Below are positions 32,707-41,591 of a DNA stretch of 64,000 nt, one piece after another. Position numbers and translations under genes: made by a program. Positions within the stretch are counted from its first letter, which is position 1; each line of letters opens with the position of its first letter. Source of the DNA: CAVQWT01 sp963717705 (GTDB taxonomy: Bacteria; Pseudomonadota; Gammaproteobacteria; Burkholderiales; Casimicrobiaceae); contig CAVQWT010000001.1 of NCBI GenBank assembly GCA_963717705.1, forward strand, positions 36,634 through 100,633. Reading direction: 5' to 3'. A model generated the notes under the pieces. The model was not told where the DNA came from. It saw only the letters and a list, made by a program, of their open reading frames with translations, and searched no databases.

Positions 32707-35464
32707 GCCTAAGCTCGTGCTGGTGGATGGTTCGTCGTATCTCTACCGCGCGTTCCATGCGCTGCCTGACCTGCGGACGTCGCGCGGCGAGCCCACGGGC
32801 GCGCTGCGCGGGGTAATTTCGATGTTGCGCCGAATGGTCGAGGACGGCAAGCCGGACTACTTCGCCGTCGTCATCGACGCGCCCGGCAGGACGTTCCGCG
32901 ACGACTGGTATCCGCAGTACAAGGCCAACCGTCCGCCGATGCCGGACGACCTCGCTGCGCAACTGCCGCCGCTGAAGGAACTCGTCGTCGCGCACGGCTG
33001 GCCGCTGCTGGTCGTCGACGGCGTCGAGGCCGACGACGTGATCGCCACGCTGGCGACGCAGGCGGCGGCGCAGGGGATCGACTGCGTCGTGTCGACGTCC
33101 GACAAGGACCTCGCGCAGCTGGTGCGCCCCGGCATCACGCTCGTCAACACGATGACCAGCGAGACGCTCGACGAGCCCGGCGTCGTCGCCAAGTTCGGCG
33201 TCCGCGCCGACCAGGTGCTGGACCTGCTCACGCTGACGGGCGATGCCGTCGACAACGTGCCCGGGGTGTCGAAGGTCGGCCCCAAGACCGCCGCCAAGTG
33301 GCTCGCCCAGTACGGCAGCCTCGATGCAGTCGTCGCGCACGCCGCCGAGATCGGCGGCGTCGTCGGGGAGAACCTGCGCGCCGCGCTCGGCTGGCTGCCG
33401 CAGGGGCGGCGCCTGCTGACCGTCAAGACCGATTGCGCGCTGCCGGTGAAGCCCGCCGACCTCGCGCTGTCGCCGCCGCAGGAAGTCGCGCTGGCGGCGC
33501 TGTACGAGCGCTTCGAATTCAGGAGCTGGCTGCGCGACCTGAAGGGCGACGCGCCGAAGGCCGACCCCGCCGGCGCGATCGCCGCCGCGGCCGCGCGCGA
33601 GACCGGGCGGCTGTTCGCGCCGGAGGATCCGCCCGCGCACGCGCCCAGAAAGCACCCGCCGCGCCATTACGAAACGGTGTTCGACGAGGCCGCGCTCGAG
33701 CGCTGGCGGCACGCGCTGGCGGCGGCGGACCTCGTCTGCTTCGACACCGAGACGACCAGCCTCGACCCGCTCGCCGCGACCGTCGTCGGCCTGTCGTTCT
33801 GCATCGAGCCGGGCCGCGCCTGCTACATCCCGCTCGCGCACCGCTACACCGGCGCGCCGGACCAGCTCGACCGCGAACGCACGCTCGCGGCGCTCGCGCC
33901 GTGGTTCGCCGACCCGACCCGGGCCAAGGTCGGCCAGAACGTCAAGTACGACCAGCACGTGCTGGCCAACCACGGGATCGCGCTCGCCGGCGTCGCCCAC
34001 GACACGCTGCTCGAGTCCTACGTGCTCGAGTCGCACCGGCCGCACGACATGGACAACCTCGCGTGGCGGCATCTCGACGTCAAGACGATCAGCTACGCCG
34101 ACGTCGCCGGCAAGGGCGCATCGCAGATCGGCTTCGACCAGGTGCCGGTCGACACCGCCGCCGAATACTCCGCCGAGGACGCCGACATCACGCTGCAGCT
34201 CCACCGCGTGCTGCATCCGCGCTTGGCGCAGGATTCGCGCCTGCTGCACGTCTACGCGGGGATCGAGATGCCGGTGCGCGAGGTGCTGTTCCGGATGGAG
34301 CGCACCGGGGTGCTGATCGACTCGGCGCTGCTCGCGCGCCAGAGCCGCGAGCTGGGCGAGCGGGTCGTGGCGCTCGAGCAGCAGGCGTTCCAGATCGCCG
34401 GCCAGCCGTTCAACCTCGCGTCGCCGAAGCAGCTGGGCGAGATCCTGTTCACGCGGATGGGACTGCCGACGGTCAAGAAGACGGCCACCGGGCAGCCGTC
34501 GACCGACGAGGAAGTGCTGCAGGAACTCGCGGCGGACTATCCGCTGCCGAAGGTGCTGCTCGAGCACCGCGCGCTGTCGAAGCTGAAGTCGACCTACACC
34601 GACAAGCTGCCGCAGATGGTGAACCCGCGCACCGGCCGCGTGCACACGACGTTCGCGCAGGCGACGGCGGTTACCGGGCGGCTCGCGTCGAGCGACCCCA
34701 ACCTGCAGAACATTCCCGTGCGCACGGCGGAGGGCCGCCGCATCCGCGAGGCGTTCATCGCCCCACCCGGGCACGTCCTGGTGTCGGCGGACTACTCGCA
34801 GATCGAGCTGCGGATCATGGCGCACCTGTCGGGCGATCCGGCGCTGGTGCGCGCGTTCCGCGAGGGCGCGGACATCCACCGCGCCACCGCCGCCGAGATC
34901 TTCGGCGTACCGCTGGCCGAGGTGACCGCCGACCAGCGCCGCTACATCAAGGCCGTCAACTTCGGCCTCATCTACGGCATGGGCGCCTTCGGCCTCGCGC
35001 AGCAGCTCGGGATCGAGCGCGGCGCGGCGCAGCAGTACATCGACAGGTACTTCGCGCGGTATCCGGGCGTCGCCGCGTACATGGAGCGCACCCGCGAACG
35101 CGCCCGCGACCAGGGCTACGTGGAGACGGTCTTCGGCCGCCGGCTGTGGCTGCCCGACATCAAGGCCGCGGGCGGGCCGCGCCGCGCGGGTGCCGAGCGC
35201 GCGGCGATCAACGCCCCGATGCAGGGCACCGCCGCCGATCTGGTCAAGCTCGCGATGCTGGCGGTGCAGGACTGGCTCGACGCCGCGCGGCTGTCCTCCC
35301 GCCTGATCCTGCAGGTGCACGACGAGCTCGTGCTCGAGGTGCCCGCGGGCGAGCTCGACACGGTCCGGCGCGAGCTGCCCGCGAAGATGACGGGGGTGGC
35401 GACGCTCGACGTGCCGCTGGTTGTCGACGTCGGCGCGGGTCCCAACTGGGAGCAGGCGCACTGA
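32705..35464 (+). CDS. polA: DNA polymerase I
   Basis: Repair and Okazaki-fragment polymerase, 919 residues from the ATG at 32705 (GGTAGGA upstream). All three domains appear functional: a 5'-nuclease at the N-terminus (LVDGSSYLYRAFHALPD, VDGVEADDVIATLA, TLTGDAVDNVPGVSKVGPKT); a 3'-5' exonuclease with an intact acidic site (CFDTETTSLDP near residue 349); and the family A polymerase (SADYSQIELRIMAHLSGD, KAVNFGLIYGMGAFGLA, VHDELVLEVP). Start codons of polA and the divergent LOG gene overlap by two bases, so the polA promoter must lie within LOG coding sequence. Confidence 0.97.
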   Translation: MPKLVLVDGSSYLYRAFHALPDLRTSRGEPTGALRGVISMLRRMVEDGKPDYFAVVIDAPGRTFRDDWYPQYKANRPPMPDDLAAQLPPLKELVVAHGWPLLVVDGVEADDVIATLATQAAAQGIDCVVSTSDKDLAQLVRPGITLVNTMTSETLDEPGVVAKFGVRADQVLDLLTLTGDAVDNVPGVSKVGPKTAAKWLAQYGSLDAVVAHAAEIGGVVGENLRAALGWLPQGRRLLTVKTDCALPVKPADLALSPPQEVALAALYERFEFRSWLRDLKGDAPKADPAGAIAAAAARETGRLFAPEDPPAHAPRKHPPRHYETVFDEAALERWRHALAAADLVCFDTETTSLDPLAATVVGLSFCIEPGRACYIPLAHRYTGAPDQLDRERTLAALAPWFADPTRAKVGQNVKYDQHVLANHGIALAGVAHDTLLESYVLESHRPHDMDNLAWRHLDVKTISYADVAGKGASQIGFDQVPVDTAAEYSAEDADITLQLHRVLHPRLAQDSRLLHVYAGIEMPVREVLFRMERTGVLIDSALLARQSRELGERVVALEQQAFQIAGQPFNLASPKQLGEILFTRMGLPTVKKTATGQPSTDEEVLQELAADYPLPKVLLEHRALSKLKSTYTDKLPQMVNPRTGRVHTTFAQATAVTGRLASSDPNLQNIPVRTAEGRRIREAFIAPPGHVLVSADYSQIELRIMAHLSGDPALVRAFREGADIHRATAAEIFGVPLAEVTADQRRYIKAVNFGLIYGMGAFGLAQQLGIERGAAQQYIDRYFARYPGVAAYMERTRERARDQGYVETVFGRRLWLPDIKAAGGPRRAGAERAAINAPMQGTAADLVKLAMLAVQDWLDAARLSSRLILQVHDELVLEVPAGELDTVRRELPAKMTGVATLDVPLVVDVGAGPNWEQAH

Positions 35465-35545
35465 GGTCGCCGGCCGCGGTCGCGACCGGCGCGCGGCAAA
35501 CGCGCGATCCGGCCGGGTCCGTGGCAGATGTGCCGCGACGGCCGC

Positions 35546-36349
35546 TCAGGCCGGCTCGAAGATGTCGCGGTAGCCGGCGTACACCGAGCCGCCGAACACG
35601 GGCCCCAGCACCAGCCAGCCCAGCCCCAGCGGGATCGAAGCGGCGATCGCCAGCACCAGCCCGATGAGGCTGTACACCAGCAGCGGCAGGACGTTGGCGA
35701 GCGAGCCGGAAAAGCTCGCCTTCATCGCCGCGACCGGCTCGTCGCGCCGCAGCGCGACCAGCGCCGGCACGAACCAGAACGCCATCATCAGCGGGATCGA
35801 GACCAGCGTCACCAGCAGCAACATCACCAGCGCGCCCAGACCGAGTCCGGCAACCGCGGACGCCTCCAGCGCCGACGGGTCGCCCGACAGCAGCGCCAGG
35901 CCTGCGCCCATGCCGGCGACGCCGAAGACAAGGCTCGCCGCGACCAAGCAGAGCACGACCCAGCAGGCGAGGTAGATAGCCGATGCGATAAGCAGCGGCA
36001 CCAGCCGGTCGTCGAAGCAGGAAATGAGGTGGGCAACGCGCAGCGGCTGCCCGCGGTCCAGGTCGCGGCAGCCGACCATGACGCCGCCCGCGAGCACCGG
36101 CGCGAGCAGCGCGGAGGCGATCTGGCCGAGCCACGGAATCGCCGACAGGCCGACGACGATCAGCACGTAGACGGCCAGCACTGCGATCCACATCCCCGGC
36201 GCGGCCCGGAACAGCGTCCAGCCGTCGCTCCACCACCCGCTGCCGCGTCCGGCCTCGACCGTGCGGCCCCCGGCGGGCGCGGGGCGCCCGCCGGGAGGCG
36301 GCGCGAACGACGACGGCGGCGGGACGGGTGGGGGGAACTCGGCGGGCAT
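35546..36349 (-). CDS. BPSS1780 family membrane protein (paralogue 2)
   Basis: Membrane protein of 267 residues, related to the protein at 29656. A proline-rich N-terminal tail (about 35 residues) is followed by roughly six hydrophobic segments (GMWIAVLAVYVLIVVGLSAI, LIASAIYLACWVVLCLVAA, ALVMLLLVTLVSIPLMMAF and others). The shared family features are FVPALVALRRDEPVAAMKAS and a terminal GYRDIF. The ATG at 36349 lacks a clear ribosome site and longer in-frame starts exist, so the N-terminus is tentative. It is convergent with polA across 81 bp. Function unknown. Confidence 0.75.
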   Translation of the reverse strand: MPAEFPPPVPPPSSFAPPPGGRPAPAGGRTVEAGRGSGWWSDGWTLFRAAPGMWIAVLAVYVLIVVGLSAIPWLGQIASALLAPVLAGGVMVGCRDLDRGQPLRVAHLISCFDDRLVPLLIASAIYLACWVVLCLVAASLVFGVAGMGAGLALLSGDPSALEASAVAGLGLGALVMLLLVTLVSIPLMMAFWFVPALVALRRDEPVAAMKASFSGSLANVLPLLVYSLIGLVLAIAASIPLGLGWLVLGPVFGGSVYAGYRDIFEPA

Positions 36350-36420
36350 GGCGGGCGATCCGGATCGGCGCTCCGGCCACGTTAGCACGATCGCGCGGCC
36401 GCGGGGCCGGCGCGTGGTGC

Positions 36421-37008
36421 TCAGTTGACGTTGCCGGCCGATGGCGCCCTGGTGCCGCCGCGGATCCGCGCCGCGAGCTCCGGCGGCGCGTCGCGGCGCA
36501 CGAACCAGCGCAGCCGCGCCGTGTCGCCGACGACGTCGAAGCCCAGGCCGTCGAGCAGGTGCGCGACGGTGGCGCCGTAGCGCGACTCGCGGGCGATGCG
36601 GACCACCCAGGTGTTCTGCCCCGGCGGCGTCGCCAGCAGCGAGGACAGCAGCGAGCGTCCCATCCCGCCGCCCCGCTCGGCGAATTCGAGGCCGGCGAGC
36701 CACAGCTCGTACCCGCCGTCCTCGAGTGCGCGGAACAGGCCGAAGCCGGCCGGCGCCGTGCTGCTGTTGCGTCCGTCGGGCCAGAAGACGTAGCCGGGCA
36801 CGGCGACGGTGTCGATCCGGCCGGTGCGCGCGTCGGACTCGACGAAGTAGCCGGTGACCAGCGCGCGCTTGAGCTTGGCGAAGAATTCCTCGGCCTCCGG
36901 CGTCTCCCCGGCGAGATCGCGATCGAAGCTCCCTTCGGCGGCGCTCTTGCGGATGAGCGAGCGCAGCATGGCGAGGTGTCCAACGTGGGCAGGTGCGAGC
37001 AGGGCCAT
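36421..37008 (-). CDS. GNAT-like acetyltransferase family protein
   Basis: 195-residue protein with a probable GNAT fold. The acetyl-CoA pyrophosphate-binding segment is FAERGGGMGRSLLSSLL (about residues 109-125), following the RxxGxG/A pattern. The N-terminal MALLAPAHVGHLAMLRSLIR and later VRIARESRYGATVAHLLDGL plus GFDVVGDTARLRWFVRRDAP complete it. The substrate is unknown. The gene is leftward, with 258 bp of divergent intergenic DNA before the D-lactate dehydrogenase-type gene; the FNR-type box in that gap points toward the latter. Confidence 0.65.
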   Translation of the reverse strand: MALLAPAHVGHLAMLRSLIRKSAAEGSFDRDLAGETPEAEEFFAKLKRALVTGYFVESDARTGRIDTVAVPGYVFWPDGRNSSTAPAGFGLFRALEDGGYELWLAGLEFAERGGGMGRSLLSSLLATPPGQNTWVVRIARESRYGATVAHLLDGLGFDVVGDTARLRWFVRRDAPPELAARIRGGTRAPSAGNVN

Positions 37009-37147
37009 GGCGGATCCGGTTGACGTGGCAGACTGTAACGGCGGGGGGCGGCCCCCGGGGTCGCGTCCTTACGAACGGTTGGTTTGCCGGCGCGAGCGGA
37101 CCCCTGCCAGGACAGACGGGCCGCGGAAGGGTCCGGGCGGCCCGGGC

Positions 37148-37190
37148 TTGACCTCGGTCAACCCGGACGCCGGGAGCGCGGCCGAGACTG
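37148..37190 (+). promoter_or_regulatory. FNR/CRP-family box and -10 element upstream of the FAD/Fe-S dehydrogenase gene
   Basis: TTGACCTCGGTCAA (37148-37161) is a perfect TTGAC-N4-GTCAA palindrome of the FNR/DNR/NnrR type. A GAGACT hexamer (37184-37189, followed by G) lies 22 bp downstream. If it is the -10, the box centre is at -41.5, the class II activator position, and transcription would start near 37196, 71 nt before the GTG. The -10 is weak, as expected for an activator-dependent promoter. The same box and exact spacing recur at 40232 and 44179. Confidence 0.65.
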
Positions 37191-37266
37191 CACGCTTCGG
37201 TCGCGGCGGGTACGTTCGCCCGGCGGAGGGTCCGCCCGGCGCGGTGAATCGATGCGGGGAGAAACC

Positions 37267-40194
37267 GTGGCAAAGCTGCTCGAACCGGATGCACAGGCGC
37301 TGGCGCCGACGGCGCCGATGCCGCAGCGCGACCGCGCCCCCGACGAGCTCGCGGCGGGCACGCCCGCGGAGCTGCGCGAGGCGCTGGTCGCACTCGTCGG
37401 CGCGCCGCAGGTGCTGTCGCGGCCGATCGACCTCGTCCGCTACGCGACCGACGCCAGCCCCTATCGGCTCTTTCCCAAGGCCGTCGTGCTCGCGCGCGGC
37501 GTCGACGACGTCGGCGCGCTGTTCGCGTTCGCCCGCGACCACGGCGAGAGCATCACGCTGCGCGCCGCCGGCACCAGCCTGTCCGGGCAGGCGCAGGGCG
37601 ACGGCATCCTCGTCGACGTGCGCCGCCACTGGTCGGGCGTCACCGTCGAGGACGGCGGCCGCCGCCTGCGCGTGCGGCCGGGAACGATCCTCTCCCGCGC
37701 GAACCTCGCGCTGGCGCCGCATGGCCACCGGCTGGGCCCCGACCCGGCCAGCGCCGCCGCGTGCACCGTCGGCGGCGTCATCGCCAACAACGCGAGCGGC
37801 ATGTGCTGCGGCACCAAGGAGAACGCGTACCGGACGCTGGAGTCGATCACCTTCCTGCTGCCGTCGGGGACGCTGGTCGACACCGCCGCCGCCGACGCCG
37901 AGGCCGCGTTCGCGCTCCGGGAGCCGGCGCTTGCCGAGGGACTGCTGGCGATCAAGCGCGAGATCCAGGCCGACCCCGAACTCACCGCGCGGCTGCGGCG
38001 CAAGTTCGCGATCAAGAACACCACCGGCTATCACATGGAGGCGTTCCTCGACGGCGCGACACCACTGGAGATCTTCCGCCGGGTGCTGGTCGGGTCGGAG
38101 GGCACGCTGGCGCTGATTGCCGAGGCGGTGTTCGGCACCGTCCGCGACGACCAGTTCCGCGCGACGGCGTTCCTGATCTTCCCCGACATGCACGCGGCCT
38201 GCGCCGCCGTGGCGCCGTTCGTCGCCGAGGGCGCGGCGGCGGTGGAGCTGCTCGACCGCGCGTCGCTGCGCGCGGTCGCGGGTCGGCCCGGCGTGCCCGC
38301 GCGCTGGGACGCGCTGCCGGACACGGCGACCGCGCTGCTGGTCGAATTCCGTTGCCCCGACGCGGCGACGCGCGCGCAGGCGCAGCACCGCTCCGACGCG
38401 ATCGTCGCGGCGCTGCCGCTGCTGGAGCCGGCGGCGTTCACCCTCGATCCCGCCGTCGCCGCCCAGTACTGGAACGTGCGAAGTGGCCTGCTCGCCTCGG
38501 TCGGCGGCGCGCGCCCCACCGGGACGTCGTTCATCCTCGAGGACGTCTGCTTCCCGCCGGATCGCCTCGCCGACGGCGCGCTCGACCTCATGCACCTGTT
38601 CAAGCGCCACGGCTACGCCGGCGTGATCTTCGGACATGCGTCGGCCGGCAACCTGCACTTCCTGGTGACGCCCGATCTCAACCAGGCGGCGGAAATCGCG
38701 CGCTTCGACGCGTTCATGCGCGACGTCGTCGAGCTCGTTGTCGGCAAGTACGACGGCTCGCTCAAGGCCGAGCACGGCACCGGCCGCAACGTCGCGCCGT
38801 TCGTCGAGCGCGAGTGGGGTCGAGACCTGACCGAGATGATGTGGCGCCTGAAGCGCCTCGCCGACCCGCACGGCATCCTGGCGCCGGGCGTGATGCTGTC
38901 GCGCGACCCGGAAAGCCACCTCACCCACCTGCACACGGCGCCGACCGTCGAGGCCGAGGTCGATCGCTGCATCGAGTGCGGCTTCTGCGAGCGCGTCTGC
39001 CCGAGCCGGGGCCTCACCACCACGCCGCGGCAGCGGATCGCGCTGCGGCGCGAGATGGTGCGGCAGCCGGCGGGCGCGCCGGTGCTCGCGGCGCTGCTCG
39101 ACGACTACGACTACGACGCGGTGCAGACCTGCGCCGGCGACGGCACCTGCGAGATCGCCTGCCCCGTGGGTATCAACACCGGCGCGCTGATGAAGAGGTT
39201 CCGCGCCGCCCTGCGCACGCCGGCGCAGAACCGCGCGGCGAAGACGATCGCCGTGCACTGGTCGAAGCTGGAGACGGGCGCGCGCGCCGGTCTCGCCGCC
39301 AGCGGCGCCGCGACCGCGCTGCTCGGCCACGGCGTGCTCGAAGGCGTCACCGGTGCGCTGCGGCGCGTCGTCAGCCGCGACCTGATGCCGTCGTGGACGC
39401 GCGAGATGCCCGCCGCGGCGAAGGCGCTGCCCGCGACGGCGCGCGAAGGCGCGGCGGCGGTCTACTTCAGCGCCTGCGTCAACCGCATGTTCGGCGCGGC
39501 GCCGGGGCGCCCGGCGCACCCGTCGCTGCCGGAGGCGCTGGTCGCCGTTTCGGCGCGCGCGGGGCTGCCGCTGTGGATTCCCCCCGACGTCGCCGGTCAT
39601 TGCTGCGCCACCGTCTGGCACTCCAAGGGTTACGAGGACGCCAACGCCTGGGCCGCCAACCGCACGCTGGAGAGCCTGTGGCGGTGGACCGACGGCGGCG
39701 CGCTGCCGGTCGTCTGCGACGCGTCGTCGTGCTCGTTCGGCCTCGTCAGCGAGATCGTCCCCTACCTGACCGACGAGAACCGCGCGCGGCACGCGCGGCT
39801 GACGCTGCTCGACTCGATCGCCTGGGCGCACGACCGGCTGCTGCCGAAGCTGACGATCCACCGGCGCGTCGGCAGCGCGGTGCTGCATCCCAGCTGCTCG
39901 GCGCAGCACCTCGGCCTCGCGAAAAAGCTGCACGCGCTCGCCGCCGCGCTGGCCGACGACGCGGTGGTGCCGGCGTCCGCAGCGTGCTGCGGCTTCGCCG
40001 GCGACCGCGGCTTCCTTCATCCGGAGCTGACCGCCGCGGCGACCGCCGACGAGGCCGCCGAAGTCGGGATCCGGGACTACGACGCGTACCTGGGCAGCAA
40101 CCGCACCTGCGAAATCGGCATGCTCGCCGCGACCGGCCGCGACTACGCGTCGTTCGTCTTCCTGCTCGAGGCGGCGACGCGGCCCCCGGTTTGA
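37267..40194 (+). CDS. FAD-linked / Fe-S D-lactate dehydrogenase-type oxidoreductase
   Basis: Fusion flavoprotein of 975 residues, oxidising a D-2-hydroxy acid (D-lactate or a relative) and passing electrons through Fe-S clusters. The N-terminal FAD domain (LRAAGTSLSGQAQGDGILVD, ANNASGMCCGTKENAY) is followed by an FAD-oxidase C domain (FGHASAGNLHFLVTPD, KAEHGTGRNVAPFVE). A 2x[4Fe-4S] ferredoxin module has CIECGFCERVCPSRG near residue 568 and CAGDGTCEIACPVG near 621. The C-terminus has CCG-type cysteine motifs (DVAGHCCATVWHSKG, ACCGFAGDRGF). GGGGAG lies 5 nt before the GTG at 37267; an ATG five codons upstream is an alternative. E. coli YdiJ and pseudomonad Dld share this architecture, so D-2-hydroxyglutarate is another candidate substrate. 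Preceded by an FNR-type box. Confidence 0.88.
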   Translation: MAKLLEPDAQALAPTAPMPQRDRAPDELAAGTPAELREALVALVGAPQVLSRPIDLVRYATDASPYRLFPKAVVLARGVDDVGALFAFARDHGESITLRAAGTSLSGQAQGDGILVDVRRHWSGVTVEDGGRRLRVRPGTILSRANLALAPHGHRLGPDPASAAACTVGGVIANNASGMCCGTKENAYRTLESITFLLPSGTLVDTAAADAEAAFALREPALAEGLLAIKREIQADPELTARLRRKFAIKNTTGYHMEAFLDGATPLEIFRRVLVGSEGTLALIAEAVFGTVRDDQFRATAFLIFPDMHAACAAVAPFVAEGAAAVELLDRASLRAVAGRPGVPARWDALPDTATALLVEFRCPDAATRAQAQHRSDAIVAALPLLEPAAFTLDPAVAAQYWNVRSGLLASVGGARPTGTSFILEDVCFPPDRLADGALDLMHLFKRHGYAGVIFGHASAGNLHFLVTPDLNQAAEIARFDAFMRDVVELVVGKYDGSLKAEHGTGRNVAPFVEREWGRDLTEMMWRLKRLADPHGILAPGVMLSRDPESHLTHLHTAPTVEAEVDRCIECGFCERVCPSRGLTTTPRQRIALRREMVRQPAGAPVLAALLDDYDYDAVQTCAGDGTCEIACPVGINTGALMKRFRAALRTPAQNRAAKTIAVHWSKLETGARAGLAASGAATALLGHGVLEGVTGALRRVVSRDLMPSWTREMPAAAKALPATAREGAAAVYFSACVNRMFGAAPGRPAHPSLPEALVAVSARAGLPLWIPPDVAGHCCATVWHSKGYEDANAWAANRTLESLWRWTDGGALPVVCDASSCSFGLVSEIVPYLTDENRARHARLTLLDSIAWAHDRLLPKLTIHRRVGSAVLHPSCSAQHLGLAKKLHALAAALADDAVVPASAACCGFAGDRGFLHPELTAAATADEAAEVGIRDYDAYLGSNRTCEIGMLAATGRDYASFVFLLEAATRPPV

Positions 40195-40231
40195 CCCCGC
40201 GCAACGGGCGGCGCCGGGCGCCCGGACCCGG

Positions 40232-40273
40232 TTGATCCACGTCAACACCCTCCGGGGTGCGCCGTGCCATTCT
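40232..40273 (+). promoter_or_regulatory. FNR/CRP-family box and -10 element upstream of the cytochrome operon
   Basis: TTGATCCACGTCAA (40232-40245) fits TTGAY-N4-GTCAA with one asymmetric base. CATTCT (40268-40273) lies exactly 22 bp after the box, the same spacing as at the two related sites, placing the box centre at -41.5 and the start near 40280. The operon ATG is 76 nt further. The box begins 37 bp after the upstream dehydrogenase stop. Confidence 0.65.
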
Positions 40274-40355
40274 CCGTCAGCGCCGACCCGGGTCACGGGA
40301 GCGTAATTCTGCCGTCCCGGATCCGTGGCGCATCCATGTGCCCCAGGGACAAGCC

Positions 40356-41591
40356 ATGACTCCCACCTCGCTGTACCGGTCGCTGTTCGCCCTGCTGCTC
40401 GCCGGCTTTGCGACCGCGGCGGTCGCGGCGCCAGCCGCGCCGGCCCCGAACCCCAACGACGCCTGCCTCGCGTGTCACGGAGACAAGGACGCGAAGAACG
40501 CCGCCGGCAAGTCCATCGCCGTCGACGGCGCGAAGTTCGCGCAATCCGCGCACGGAGCGGCCACCCTCAAGTGCGCCGACTGCCACGTCGGCATTGCGGC
40601 CGACAAGATCCCGCACGGCGACAAGCTGCCGCCGGTGCAGTGCGCGAACTGTCACGAAAAGGCGGTGAAGGAGTACGCGGGGACCTCGCACAGCGTTTCG
40701 CGCAAGGCGGGCAACGGCGCGGCGGCGTCCTGCACCGACTGCCACGGCACGCACGACATCAGGCCGTCGAAGGATCCCGAATCGCGGACCAGCCACGCCA
40801 ACCTCGCGGCCACTTGCCTGCGCTGCCACGGCGACGAGGCGAAGGTGACCAAGCAGGGGATGCCCGGCGGCAACATCGGTAGCAAGTTCAACGACAGCAT
40901 CCACGGCAAGGCGCTCAAGGGCGCCGCGAGCAGGTCGGCGCCGGCGTGCAACGACTGCCATGGGTCGCACGGCATGCGGCCGAAGTCGGACCCGGCGAGC
41001 AGGGTGGCGCGCGCGAACATCCCGAATACCTGCGGCAGCTGCCACAAGCCGGAGCTGGCGGCGTGGACCAATGGCATGCACGGCAAGCTGCGCCAGGACG
41101 GCGTTTTGGCGGCGCCGGGCTGCACCGACTGCCACAGCGCCCACGGCGTCCAGCAGCACGACACGAGCGGATTCCAGCTCGACGTGATCAAGGAGTGCGG
41201 GACGTGCCATGCCGACTATGTCAAGACCTACCGCGACACCTTCCACGGCCAGGTGACGGCGCTGGGCTATTCGCGGATGGCGACCTGCGCGTCGTGCCAC
41301 GGCGCGCACGACGTGCTGCCGGCGTCCAATCCGGCGTCGATGGTGTCGCCGCAGAACCGGCTGAAGACCTGCCAGGCCTGCCACCCGGGCGCCAGCGCAA
41401 ACTTCGCGAGCTTCGATCCGCACGCGAACAAGCACGACAAGGCTCGCAGCCCGCTCTACTGGTACGCGGCGCGGTTCATGGAGCTGTTGCTGCTCGGCGT
41501 GTTCTCGTTCTTCGGGGTGCACACCGTGTTCTGGTTCTACCGGTCGCTGCGGGAACGGTTGTCCCGCGGCAACAGCCAAGAGAGGCATTGA
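40356..41591 (+). CDS. Undecahaem c-type cytochrome with C-terminal membrane anchor
   Basis: Exported multihaem cytochrome of 411 residues. A Sec signal peptide (SLFALLLAGFATAAVAAPA) precedes eleven CxxCH haem sites spread between residues 37 and 343: CLACH, CADCH, CANCH, CTDCH, CLRCH, CNDCH, CGSCH, CTDCH, CGTCH, CASCH and CQACH. Several are followed by HD or HG pairs (CHGTHD, CHGSHG, CHGAHD), giving likely distal haem ligands. A single transmembrane helix near residues 374-394 (MELLLLGVFSFFGVHTVFWF) anchors the C-terminus, leaving the haems in the periplasm. Its stop overlaps the next start (TGATG), coupling it to a cytochrome b. The pair resembles quinone-linked cytochrome bc modules such as the Cbc complexes of Geobacter, inferred from architecture only. 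Confidence 0.88.
   Translation: MTPTSLYRSLFALLLAGFATAAVAAPAAPAPNPNDACLACHGDKDAKNAAGKSIAVDGAKFAQSAHGAATLKCADCHVGIAADKIPHGDKLPPVQCANCHEKAVKEYAGTSHSVSRKAGNGAAASCTDCHGTHDIRPSKDPESRTSHANLAATCLRCHGDEAKVTKQGMPGGNIGSKFNDSIHGKALKGAASRSAPACNDCHGSHGMRPKSDPASRVARANIPNTCGSCHKPELAAWTNGMHGKLRQDGVLAAPGCTDCHSAHGVQQHDTSGFQLDVIKECGTCHADYVKTYRDTFHGQVTALGYSRMATCASCHGAHDVLPASNPASMVSPQNRLKTCQACHPGASANFASFDPHANKHDKARSPLYWYAARFMELLLLGVFSFFGVHTVFWFYRSLRERLSRGNSQERH

Noticed and set aside
37024..37036. GTTGACGTGGCAG considered as a fourth FNR-type box
   Set aside because: The second half-site is CAGAC rather than GTCAA, so the palindrome is not kept.
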